Of a DNA stretch of 64,000 nt, positions 49,655 to 58,685 are shown in pieces. The stretch's first letter is position 1. Every line of letters starts with the position of its first letter. The stretch comes from Microcoleus sp036704825 (lineage in GTDB: Bacteria; Cyanobacteriota; Cyanobacteriia; Cyanobacteriales; Microcoleaceae). The translations under genes were made by a program, and so were the position numbers. The stretch is taken from NCBI GenBank assembly GCA_036704825.1, contig JAUBSN010000016.1, positions 1-64,000 of the forward strand, given 5' to 3'. The notes beneath the pieces were generated by a model. The model had not been told where the DNA came from. It made no database searches and saw only the letters and a list, made by a program, of their open reading frames with translations.

Positions 49655-50929
49655 CTAATTTGGCCGCTGAATAATTGTTTCAACTACCCGGCGCTTGACT
49701 TTTGGATCGATACCAATCAGTCGCACGTATTCGCGGCCGTGTTCCGCCAAACAAGTTTCTAAAGATGCAACCACATCTTTTTCCTGTGCGCTGTTAATCG
49801 TCGCGCAACTTTGCCAAGAACCAGTTTTAAATCTGCGATTATCTGCATATTCTATGCCAATTTTGCAGCCTCTTGCTAACAACTGCTTTACTTGTTCCAA
49901 TACCTCGGAACTCAGCCGCGCCGCATGACCGTTGCCACCTTCTGAACTTGGCTCATCGTAAGCCTTATAATATTTGGATGAGGGGTCGTTTAATTGACTT
50001 GGCGCGGGCGCAGCAGCAGGGGCATTGGGGGTTCCTTTAACGTTGAAAAGCCGCGATTGGTTGTATTCATCTACTAAGCGCATTTCCTGAATCCGCTTTT
50101 GTTGGCCAACCATCAAACTGCCCATTTCTAATAAATGAGCGAGGCTGAAATTCGGGTTCTGGAAATCTGGCGCTGCTTCCAAAGTGTTTACCAAACGCTT
50201 GGAAACTCGCTCGATTCCTACTTTGTGAATGAATTCGCGGATTTGTTCGTCGTAAATGCGCGATCGCAAAGCGCTAAAAAAGTCGATCGACTGATCGGCA
50301 AAATTATCGACTAACCCCACAATATCGGTTTTTGACAATTTGTCAGACTCAAAAATTCCTCCAACAATCCCAATTTTATCATCGCGGCTGGGTTCCCAAT
50401 AAAACTTCTCCATCCGCCCGTCGCGAATCAGCGGCGCGTACAGTGTAGAAAAATCATTTCCGGTGACAATAATCGGCACTCGGTGCAGGGGCGTACTGTC
50501 GTAACTTCCCGGTAACTGCACGTTAGTTGGATTGTCAGCAATATTCATCAGAGTCGCATTGACTAGCTGAGTATTGACAGTATATTGAGTAGAAGTATCG
50601 AACCTGCCCGCACCGGCATCCAAATCGTTAATAAAAATGGCGCACATCTCGCCGCGCACCCGAATTTGCTCCGCCGCTTCCCGGTAGCGCAAGCGAATTA
50701 AACGCGCCGGATCTCCAGCATCCGGGCTTTCTAATTCCCCACCAGATATCATCACCGGTTCAAAGCCCATCCGCCGAAAAACCAGTTCGGTTTGAAAAGT
50801 TTTGCCTTCTCCTTTGCGGCCGTGAATTCCTAAAATTAGGGGAACTCTTACCCCGGGCAAATTTAAAAAGTTCTTAGTGACGTGTACCGCAACTTTATCG
50901 AGAAAGTTAGGAGAAATGTAATAACTCAT
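49655..50929 (-). CDS. rca: Rubisco activase with C-terminal small-subunit-like domain
   Basis: AAA+ motor that releases inhibitory sugar phosphates from Rubisco. 424 residues. AAA+ part (about 1-300): Walker A GIHGRKGEGKT, Walker B AIFINDLDAGAGR, sensor IIVTGND, arginine RLIRDGRMEKFYW. A Pro/Ala/Ser-rich linker (about 305-340) joins it to an SSUL domain (about 340-420; EQVKQLLARGCKIGIEYADNRRFKTGSWQSC and CLAEHGREYVRLIGIDPKVKRRV), as in CcmM. The SSUL domain should tether the activase to Rubisco in carboxysomes. The gene is alone, opposite argD. Confidence 0.95.
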   Translation of the reverse strand: MSYYISPNFLDKVAVHVTKNFLNLPGVRVPLILGIHGRKGEGKTFQTELVFRRMGFEPVMISGGELESPDAGDPARLIRLRYREAAEQIRVRGEMCAIFINDLDAGAGRFDTSTQYTVNTQLVNATLMNIADNPTNVQLPGSYDSTPLHRVPIIVTGNDFSTLYAPLIRDGRMEKFYWEPSRDDKIGIVGGIFESDKLSKTDIVGLVDNFADQSIDFFSALRSRIYDEQIREFIHKVGIERVSKRLVNTLEAAPDFQNPNFSLAHLLEMGSLMVGQQKRIQEMRLVDEYNQSRLFNVKGTPNAPAAAPAPSQLNDPSSKYYKAYDEPSSEGGNGHAARLSSEVLEQVKQLLARGCKIGIEYADNRRFKTGSWQSCATINSAQEKDVVASLETCLAEHGREYVRLIGIDPKVKRRVVETIIQRPN

Positions 50930-51057
50930 CAGTAGATTTGTGAGGGATTAATTGTTGTTACTGTTATGATTTTATGACAAAACTAACAGCCTGCACCGCT
51001 AACCTGGATTTTTACCGTACAATCGAGGTCTGCATATTATGTGTTAAGGAGCGATTC

Positions 51058-52329
51058 GTGAGTCCAGAAACCTTACTAAAAGAACCAAGCGTGCAAGCCG
51101 AAGCCAGTCCCTTCAGTTCTGAAAGCTTCGACAGCTATGTAATGACGACTTACGGGCGTTTTGCGATCGCCCTAGAACGGGGCCTCGGCTGCCGCGTTTG
51201 GGATACCGAGGGCCGCGAATATCTCGATTTTGTGGCGGGTATTGCTACCTGCACTCTGGGACACGCGCACCCGGCAATGATTGCAGCGGTAACTCAGCAA
51301 ATTCAGACCCTGCACCACGTTTCTAATCTTTATTACATCCCCGTACAGGGCGAGCTGGCGAAGTGGCTTGTAGACCATTCTTGCGCGGACAGAGCCTTCT
51401 TTTGCAACTCCGGCGCGGAAGCTAATGAAGCGGCAATTAAACTCGCCCGCAAGTACGCCCACGAAAAATTAAATATCTCGAATCCGACAATCGTTACCGC
51501 TGTTGCGAGTTTCCACGGGCGGACTTTGGCGACAATTACGGCCACGGGACAGCCTAAATACCAGAAGGGTTTTAGTCCTTTGGTTCCCGGATTTCACTAC
51601 GTGCCGTATAACGATATTAGTGCGATCGAAAGCGCGATCGAGCAACTCGACAAAGACGAACGCCAAGTAGCAGCAATTATGCTGGAAGCGCTGCAAGGCG
51701 AAGGCGGAGTTCGCCCCGGAGATATCGCCTACTTCCAGCGCATTCGGGAAATTTGCGACGAAAAAGGTATTTTGCTGATTCTCGACGAAGTGCAAGTCGG
51801 GATGGGACGCAGCGGCAAATACTGGGGCTACGAAAACCTCGGCATTGAACCGGATATCTTTACATCTGCCAAAGGATTGGGCGGCGGTATCCCGATCGGC
51901 GCTATGCTGTGCAAATCTTCCTGCGATGTATTTGAACCGGGAAGTCACGCCAGCACTTTCGGCGGCAATCCTTTTGCTTGCGCTGTAGCTTTGTGCGTTT
52001 GCCAAACTTTGGAACGGGAAAACCTTCTAGAAAACGTGCAGCAGCGCGGGGAACAGTTGAAATCAGGTCTCAACAAGTTGGCGGCCGCATATCCGCATTT
52101 AATTGCTGAGGTGCGCGGCTGGGGTTTGATTGTCGGGATGGAATTGCAAGCGGATATCGAACTTACATCGGCTGATATTGTCAAATCTGCCATCGCAGCA
52201 GGAGTTTTGTTAGTTCCCGCAGGGCCGAAAGTGCTGAGATTTGTCCCGCCGCTGATTGTCACCGCCGCTGAAGTCGATCGAGCTCTGCTGGCAGTGGAAT
52301 CAGCGCTGCGCTCTCAAGCGGTACAGTAA
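51058..52329 (+). CDS. argD: Acetylornithine aminotransferase
   Basis: PLP enzyme of arginine synthesis: N-acetylornithine plus 2-oxoglutarate to the semialdehyde. The 423 residues include DTEGREYLDFVAGIATCTLGHAHP, FFCNSGAEANEAAIKLAR, SFHGRTLATITATGQPKYQ, LILDEVQVGMGRSG and the PLP Lys in TSAKGLGGGIPIGAM. The GTG at 51058 is chosen: AAGGAG is 6 nt upstream. The open frame reaches back to 50974, where residues do not match the family. Confidence 0.95.
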   Translation: MSPETLLKEPSVQAEASPFSSESFDSYVMTTYGRFAIALERGLGCRVWDTEGREYLDFVAGIATCTLGHAHPAMIAAVTQQIQTLHHVSNLYYIPVQGELAKWLVDHSCADRAFFCNSGAEANEAAIKLARKYAHEKLNISNPTIVTAVASFHGRTLATITATGQPKYQKGFSPLVPGFHYVPYNDISAIESAIEQLDKDERQVAAIMLEALQGEGGVRPGDIAYFQRIREICDEKGILLILDEVQVGMGRSGKYWGYENLGIEPDIFTSAKGLGGGIPIGAMLCKSSCDVFEPGSHASTFGGNPFACAVALCVCQTLERENLLENVQQRGEQLKSGLNKLAAAYPHLIAEVRGWGLIVGMELQADIELTSADIVKSAIAAGVLLVPAGPKVLRFVPPLIVTAAEVDRALLAVESALRSQAVQ

Positions 52330-52397
52330 AATCTACGGAGTTGCTTTTTGTTAGCTGTAGCGCTGAAACTCGCGCAATATCCGAGATAACTCAGTTA

Positions 52398-52646
52398 GTC
52401 CAGGACCATTGGTGACAAGTTAAGACTTAATTGCATTTGTCAATCAGTAATATTACTCAAAAAAACTGCTTTTTTAGGAGTGGAAAATTTACGATTTGAG
52501 AGGGAGTAGGTATAAATATCACCCGATCGCACGATCGCACGATCGCCCAAATCTCAGTTTTATGCCCAAAACCCGAGTAAATCTCGAGCATAATTGCTGA
52601 TTCACAAATGCTTTCTTAGCTTAACTTGTTACCAATGGTCCAGGAC
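52398..52646. mobile_element. Candidate MITE-like element with 27-bp terminal inverted repeats
   Basis: GTCCAGGACCATTGGTGACA... at 52398-52424 and its inverse at 52620-52646 match at 25 of 27 positions. The 249-bp element carries no gene. No target-site duplication was seen. It could be a nonautonomous transposon relic or an unusual palindromic regulatory region. Confidence 0.45.
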
Positions 52647-52868
52647 ACACTCTTCCTCAGAAACCGGGTTTCTTTCGAGCGTTTCACGGAGGCCCAGCAC
52701 CCGTTATGAATCAAAGAAACTCTTTTTCCCTTGCTCCCCCTCTCCCCCTCTCCCCCTCTCCCCTTCTCCCCTTCTACCCTGCGAGTTTCTGAGGAGATTT
52801 CTCGTTACCAAACCCAAGAGTTTCCCAAAAACCGGGGTTTTTAGCCTAAGTCCGATCGGGGTAAAAGT

Positions 52869-52904
52869 AAACCCGTCCCGCTGCAAGTCTGTCGGGGCGG
52901 GTTT
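52869..52904. terminator. Hairpin AAACCCG/CGGGTTT
   Basis: AAACCCGTCCCG pairs with CGGGGCGGGTTT (one G-U pair) around a 12-nt loop. A dispersed stem of the same GGGCGGGTT kind occurs at 58581-58635. No gene ends directly before it. Confidence 0.5.
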
Positions 52905-53249
52905 GTCAAGTTTAGAAAAGCCTGTGAAACCCTCCCCCACAGGGTGACGGCGCCTTTAACCGCGATTTTACTAAAGAGCAACGCGCAAAATCATACTATT
53001 AGCGATCTTAGGTGCTAGTTTCGCTATGTGAGTGTCTGTTGGGACTTGTGAATCCTGGTTTAACTGTTTCGCGCCCTTGCCACTAAACTGAGTAACGTTA
53101 TAGTGGGAAGGGCGGGTGACGACTATTGCATCCTCAAGTAATTTTGGGGAGTTCTTTCAAAAAAGAAAAAATGTAATCCTCGTCACAAACAAAATTTTTT
53201 CGTAATGCTTTGTTCATCAACTGTATATTGTGAGAGAATAGAATAACCA

Positions 53250-54762
53250 AGGAGGTGATTTTGATTGCTACACCAGGCTATCCAAGTTCGTTTGTATTCT
53301 ACCCAAAATCAACAAATAGAAGTAGCTTCAACTTTTGGGTGTGCGCGTTGGTGGTCTAATTACGATCTAAATAAATCAATTGAAGTTTATAAAAAAACTG
53401 GTAAAGGAGTTGGCTGCTCCAGACCAAACACACTTTTACCTCCTCTCAAAAAAATCAATTAAACTGGATGGTTAGATCGGTTTTACAGCAAATTTTTGCA
53501 ACTTACGACGAGCGAGTTAACTGCGCCATACATTTTTTTTAAATGATTTTGCTGGGCTTGATAACTTGCAATCTTAAGATAAAAAACAGTTATTTCAGTA
53601 TCCTCAAAAAGTCAAAATTGTAGCGGGTACTATGATTTTCCAGTATAGGGGAATAAATAAACAAAAAAATAGAGATAGATTAAGTGAGTATAAAATTAAT
53701 ATAGCCTTTCTCAGTAACATGAGGTACTCATTGGCTAAACGGGGCATTGGCCAAACAGGGCATTGGGAATTGGAAATTGGGAATTGGCCAAACAGGGTAT
53801 TGGGCATACATCACTTTTTTGAAAACCGCTATAATTCAATTATTAGTAAAAAATATTCAGGGAAATATAGCAATCCTAAATCAGTAAAAATATGCAGCGG
53901 TAGTGTCCCCGTGCCTACTCCAGCCAAGGCGGGGCAACCGCGGGGGGTTTGCCCCTACAAGAATTACACAAATTATTTAGGATTGCTAGATATTGCATCT
54001 ATACTGACTGAAATACCAGCGGAAAACCAGACAACAAAAGAAGGTAGGATTGCGGGCATTAATTTAGGATTTCAATACTTGGCTATTGTCGGCCATGATG
54101 AAAAAGGATCTAAATATGACTTTAATGCTAAGCATCTTACAAAGCACGAGAAGAACAGGAAGCGCAAGCACCAAAAGTTAACAGTCCAGCATAAAAAAAG
54201 TAATTGTGAATGCAAGTATAGAAAAGCTGTGACCGAGGTATGCGAACGGTTGAGAAATTTAGGTAAAATTTTTCTACATAAACTTAGTTATAAGTGGGTT
54301 AGCGATCGCCTCCCGGTCGTAGTAGAAAAATTTTATTTCAGGGACGTGATTCTCGATGCCAAATTTGCGAAAGCATTATCATATGAGGTTTTGGGAAGTT
54401 ATATCAACTTTTTAGCAGCCTACAAGTTGGAACGCAAAGGCGGGAACTTAGTTGAGATGGATAGATGGTATTTCAGTTCCAAACTCTGTTCTAATTGTTT
54501 CCATCAAATGAGGGAGATGCCATTACATATGAGGGAAGAGACTTGTCCTCTCTGCGCTAGCGATCGCGATGGGGAAGAGAACGCAGCGATAAAAATGAAA
54601 GCAGCAGGTATCAAAATACAAAAGGCCGAAGGTTCAGCCGTTTCTGCTTTAGGAGGCGAGGTAAGACTAAAACTGGGACAAAAGTCTCAGCTAGGGCACT
54701 CGCCTATGAGTACAGAAGCCCCTACTATATTCGGTACTACGATTTAGGGGTGGGTAGTTCAC
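53250..54762 (+). mobile_element. Decayed IS200/IS605-type (IS1341-like) element
   Basis: Spans from the ribosome-binding site of a broken tnpB to a right-end-like structure. The right end (54715-54762) reads GAAGCCCCTACTATA ... TTTAGGGGTGGGTAGTTCAC, a hairpin (CCCCTA/TAGGGG) with the TAGTTCAC tail common to such elements. A tnpA gene is missing. The 53550-54040 part is filled by interspersed repeats, so the element has been disrupted. Confidence 0.65.
53265..54747 (+). pseudogene. tnpB: Inactivated tnpB (OrfB) transposon-encoded RNA-guided nuclease
   Basis: The front (53265-53462, TTG with AAGGAGGTGA) matches TnpB N-termini: AIQVRLYSTQNQQIEVASTFGCARWWSNYDLNKSIE. A frameshift follows, and GWLDRFYSKFLQLTTSEL reads on in another frame to about 53540. 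After a repeat-filled gap the RuvC part resumes at about 54045 (GINLGFQYLAIV) and continues to the zinc-finger-like CSNCF...CPLCASDRDGEENAA. The first catalytic Asp (GIDLG in active forms) is Asn here. It cannot make an active nuclease. Confidence 0.75.
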
Positions 54763-54814
54763 TTGGTTGTACGGAAGCAGCGCTCCTATGGTTAATAGTT
54801 TGGCGGAATGCACG

Positions 54815-57800
54815 ATGGACGAACAGCGTCGCAAAACTGATGTTAATATGCTCCAAGCGCTGCTGGAAAATCCTGGGGACTCAGGAATAGATTTGATTTT
54901 GAGGACGAACCCAAAGTCGATCGACTTTGGGTTCGTGCAAACGCTTTACTTGGAAGAAGTGGTACTGACGCGAGAAAGCTTGCTCAAAGCTGCAAAATTT
55001 TTCCAAAGGGCGATCGCACCCTTAGAATCTGCAAAAGCGAATTATAAATTGCCCGCAACCGGGGCAGCATATCTGGCTTTTTTAGCAGAAGTATTGCAGG
55101 CAGTCGCGCGCAGCACTGATTCGCAGCACCTGTACTCGCTGCTGAGAAACAATTTAGACAAACTCGACCAGAATTTCGCACAACTGCTGCACCACTGGGC
55201 CACTTTGGTGCTCCCTGCTGCCAAAGAATCCGAGACTAGGCGCATTGCAGCCTTAATCGGCAATCTGAGCAACAAAATTGGTCGGTTTCCCCTCGGCAGC
55301 AAGGCTCATAACTTGGAAATCGAAATTGCCGGTTACGAAACAGTTGCTAAGGTGTTTACCCGCAAAGACTTTCCCCAAGAATGGGCGGTGATGCAAAACA
55401 ATCTGGGCAACGCTTACAGCGATCGTCCCAAGGGTGATAAGGCTCAAAATATCGAACAGGCGATCGCTTGCTTTGAAAATGCCCTACAAGTACGCACGCC
55501 CGAACAGTACCCGGAACAGTGGGCGACGCTGCAAAACAATCTGGGCAACGCTTACAGCGAGCGTCTCCGGGGAGATCCGGCAGACAATCTAGAACAGGCG
55601 ATCGCCTGCTATCAAAACGCGCTGCGAGTTCGCACCCGCGAAACTTTCGGGGAAGAGTGGGCGAGCACTCAAAACAATCTCGGCCGCGCTTTCAGCCGGC
55701 GGCTGCGGGGCAACCGAGCCCAAAATTTGGAACTGGCAGTCGCTTGTTACCACAATGCTTTGCAAGTCTACAACCGCAAGGTGTTTCCCCGGCGTTGGGC
55801 CACAACTCAAAATAATTTGGCAAATGCTTATTGCGAGTTGCTGCGCGGCAACCGAGCAGAAAATCTCGAATACGCGGTTACGTGCTATCAGAGAGCTTTG
55901 CAGGTGCGGACTCGGGAAGCTTTTCCGCTGCAGTGGGCGACTACTCAAAGGAATTTGGGCAGGGTGTTTGTCGATCGGATTAAAGGCGATCCGGTGGAAA
56001 ATTTGGAATTGGCGATCGCCTGCTATCAAAATGCTTTACAAGTCTACACCCGCATCAAATTTCCCGACGCCTGGGCTTCGATCCAAACTTACCTCGGTAG
56101 GATCTACAGTCGGCGGGTCAAAGGTGAAAAAGCCGAAAATTTGGAAATGGCGATCGCCTGCTATCAAAATGCTTTGCTGTTTTGCAACCGCCAAAAATCT
56201 CCCGAACGCTGGGCAATGCTGTGTACCTACCTCGGCCGCGCTTTCTGCGAACACCTGAAAGGGGAAAAAAACCGCAACCTCAAAAGCGCGATCGCCTGCT
56301 ATCAAAATGCGGGCGAAGTCTACACCAGGCAGGCATATCCCAACCGCTGGGCAATGCTGCAAATTTATCTCGGCAGGGCTTATTCGCAACTGACGGAGGC
56401 GGAAAACTTGTCCCACATCGAAAGCGCGATCGGCTGCTATCACAGCGCCTGCCAAGTCTACACTCGCGAAACCTATCCCCACCGCTGGGCTGAAATTTTA
56501 TTTTATTTGGGTCAAGCTTACCGAGTTCGAGGCGACTTGCTTCGCGCCTACGGGGTTTTTACTGCTGCTGTCGATACTGTGGAATTCTTGCGTTGCGAAG
56601 TTGGGGTTGATACAGTCGATTTTGGCGATCGGACGAATACCGTAAAAGTCAAATTAACCCGCACCTGGGCTGGACTCTATAAATGCCTGGTGCAAATTTG
56701 CCTGGAACTCGGCGCCAGCCAACTTGAATATTACGCTAAGGCTCTGGAATACGCCGAACGCCACAAAAATCGGAATTTGGTAGAACTGCTGGTTAAATGC
56801 CACTTGACTCCGAAAGCCGAAATTCCCGCAGCGGTGCGAAGCGAGTTGGAGTCGCTGCAACTGGAAATAGCGGGGGAACAGCGCCACCAAGAACAGGGAG
56901 AACCCCAGCCGAACACGACGTTGATTTCTGAGGGCGACAGCCAAGGTTTGAACAGCGGTTCTCTGCTGCCGAACTTGGACTTCATACACTTAAATCAATT
57001 GTGGAAGCAGTTTGATAGGTTGATTGCGCGGGAGGTGCAGGCAAACGACCCTTTCTTCAGCCTAGCTCGCAAAGTTGAACCGATCGCTTTCGAGCAAATT
57101 CGCCAATTGTTGCCTGATGACAATTGCGCTGCTGTGGTGTGGGCGAGTTTGGGGGAGTTGCTGGTTGCTTTTGTGGTTGTAAAAAGCGCACAATATCCGG
57201 CCGTTCACCTGTGTTCGCCGGAAAATGCTTTGGCTGCCGAAAGTTGGTCCCAGGAGTACCTCACCGCTTATTCTGAACAAAAAGGTCGCTGGATCAATCA
57301 TCTCCCGGCTCGCCTCAAACGTTTGGCATCGCTGCTGGAAATCGATCGAGTGGTGGCGCTGATTCCCGATAACTGCGATCGGCTGATTTTTGTGCCGCAC
57401 CGATTTTTGCACGCTTTGCCGCTCCACGCTTTGCCTCTAGGGGGGAGAGACGGGTTGGAGGAGGGCGGGGGAATTTTTAGGTCTGGGTGGAGCGATCGCA
57501 GCGGTTTTGATTTGGAAACCTACAACCTTTCGGATTTTTCTCAAAGTTCGTCTTTTGGCGATGTTGCAGCGCCTGCTGCTTATTTGATCGATCGATTTGC
57601 CGGAGGAATTCGCTATGCTCCTAGCTGTCAGCTATTGCTGTTGAGACAAAGTGCGAGCGGAGCAGCTATTGGTCGCTACAGACCCGGTTTGCAGCAGCTT
57701 TTAGCAATTCCTACTTTCACCAGAGATGCGTTCTACAGCAACATTGAAATCGGCAATATTTCCCAGTATTTTGCCAGTACAGAAGTTGTGCGCCACAAGC

Positions 57801-58444
57801 CGGCAATTAAAGAGGCTTTTTCCCAAGAAATGTCTGCTAATAATGGGGATTTGCCCCAGCAATTAGGGCAGTTGCAGCAGAAAAAATGCGCTCACTTTGC
57901 TTGTTTGAGTTTGCATAATTTGGCTTGGCCTCTGAAATCGGCAGTGTTTTTGAGGAATGATTCTCTGAGTTTGGAGGAAATTTTTAATCTGGATTGTAGA
58001 GAATATTTTTTAGTTACTTTATCGGGTTGCGAAATTGCTGCTGGCGGAGTTAGCGGTGCTGGAGGAGATTTTGTGGGTTTGTCGGCGGGTTTGTTGTATG
58101 CTGGCACGTCTAGTGTGGTTAGCAGTCTTTGGAAGGTGAACGATGTTTCTACGCTGCTGCTGACGAGCAAGTTTTATGAAAATCTGGGACGGTTTTCTGC
58201 GTTGCAGGTGGGAGATGTGGCGATCGCGCTGGGGGACGCTCAAAGGTGGCTGCGGGATTTGACTGGCGAGGAATTGGAGGTGTTGTTGGCGGATTTTCAA
58301 CCTCAAATTTCGCAAATGTTCGATCGGCTTTCTCAAAGTTCTCGCCTGATTGCGGAGGCTTCTTTGCAGCAAATCCGCAACCGCAAACCCTATCCTTTTG
58401 CCAATCCTTATTATTGGGCGGTTTTTACTGCGACTGGGGTTTAG
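54815..58444 (+). CDS. TPR-CHAT (caspase-like) protein
   Basis: 1209 residues. About ten repeats of 45-48 residues (EQAIACYQNALRVRTRETFGEEWASTQNNLG type) fill about 130-590 and make a TPR-like scaffold. A helical region follows, then a CHAT domain (about 840-1205). The catalytic Cys is present in LVTLSGCEIAAGG (Cys1072). The usual HFACHG motif reads HFACLSLHN (from His1027), so the expected catalytic His of the HG pair is Leu; another His lies three residues later. TPR-CHAT proteins act in bacterial cell-death and defence signalling; this copy may be inactive or divergent. The ATG at 54815 matches family N-termini (MDEQRRK); a TTG lies upstream. Confidence 0.88.
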   Translation: MDEQRRKTDVNMLQALLENPGDSGIDLILRTNPKSIDFGFVQTLYLEEVVLTRESLLKAAKFFQRAIAPLESAKANYKLPATGAAYLAFLAEVLQAVARSTDSQHLYSLLRNNLDKLDQNFAQLLHHWATLVLPAAKESETRRIAALIGNLSNKIGRFPLGSKAHNLEIEIAGYETVAKVFTRKDFPQEWAVMQNNLGNAYSDRPKGDKAQNIEQAIACFENALQVRTPEQYPEQWATLQNNLGNAYSERLRGDPADNLEQAIACYQNALRVRTRETFGEEWASTQNNLGRAFSRRLRGNRAQNLELAVACYHNALQVYNRKVFPRRWATTQNNLANAYCELLRGNRAENLEYAVTCYQRALQVRTREAFPLQWATTQRNLGRVFVDRIKGDPVENLELAIACYQNALQVYTRIKFPDAWASIQTYLGRIYSRRVKGEKAENLEMAIACYQNALLFCNRQKSPERWAMLCTYLGRAFCEHLKGEKNRNLKSAIACYQNAGEVYTRQAYPNRWAMLQIYLGRAYSQLTEAENLSHIESAIGCYHSACQVYTRETYPHRWAEILFYLGQAYRVRGDLLRAYGVFTAAVDTVEFLRCEVGVDTVDFGDRTNTVKVKLTRTWAGLYKCLVQICLELGASQLEYYAKALEYAERHKNRNLVELLVKCHLTPKAEIPAAVRSELESLQLEIAGEQRHQEQGEPQPNTTLISEGDSQGLNSGSLLPNLDFIHLNQLWKQFDRLIAREVQANDPFFSLARKVEPIAFEQIRQLLPDDNCAAVVWASLGELLVAFVVVKSAQYPAVHLCSPENALAAESWSQEYLTAYSEQKGRWINHLPARLKRLASLLEIDRVVALIPDNCDRLIFVPHRFLHALPLHALPLGGRDGLEEGGGIFRSGWSDRSGFDLETYNLSDFSQSSSFGDVAAPAAYLIDRFAGGIRYAPSCQLLLLRQSASGAAIGRYRPGLQQLLAIPTFTRDAFYSNIEIGNISQYFASTEVVRHKPAIKEAFSQEMSANNGDLPQQLGQLQQKKCAHFACLSLHNLAWPLKSAVFLRNDSLSLEEIFNLDCREYFLVTLSGCEIAAGGVSGAGGDFVGLSAGLLYAGTSSVVSSLWKVNDVSTLLLTSKFYENLGRFSALQVGDVAIALGDAQRWLRDLTGEELEVLLADFQPQISQMFDRLSQSSRLIAEASLQQIRNRKPYPFANPYYWAVFTATGV

Positions 58445-58490
58445 TGATTAGTCATTAGTCATTAGTCATCAGTTATTAGTCATTTAAAAA

Positions 58491-58529
58491 CCCGACACTG
58501 ACAACTGATTTAAAATTGTCGGTGTCGGG
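58491..58529. terminator. Terminator after the TPR-CHAT gene
   Basis: CCCGACACTGACAA pairs with TTGTCGGTGTCGGG (one G-U pair) around an 11-nt loop. It lies 47 bp past the TPR-CHAT stop. It is followed by a heptamer-rich and A/T-rich spacer, then gltX, which converges. Confidence 0.75.
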
Positions 58530-58580
58530 TACAATTCAACAACTTATATCTAGTCCTCTAAATTAACCATAATTCTTGTA

Positions 58581-58635
58581 GGGGCGGGTTCACCAATATC
58601 TATAATATAAGCCAGAGACTTAGTAAACCCGCCCC
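58581..58635. repeat. Interspersed GGGGCGGGTT/AACCCGCCCC inverted repeat
   Basis: Ten-base arms separated by 35 bp between the convergent TPR-CHAT and gltX genes. It may aid termination of gltX. Confidence 0.7.
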
Positions 58636-58685
58636 GACCCTCAGATTGCGGTCAATCGATCGGACATGATATTACCAGCAAAAAT

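Larger units (their letters stand above)
52330..53249. other. 920-bp gene-free region with repeats
   Basis: Contains a TIR-bounded element (52398-52646), CTCCCC tracts (52735-52775), a hairpin (52869-52904) and ACGATCGC runs near 52530. No coding frame is supported. It separates argD from the decayed tnpB. Confidence 0.55.

Noticed and set aside
52594..52947. 117-codon frame in the gap after argD
   Set aside because: It reads through CTCCCC repeats and a hairpin; no protein-like features.
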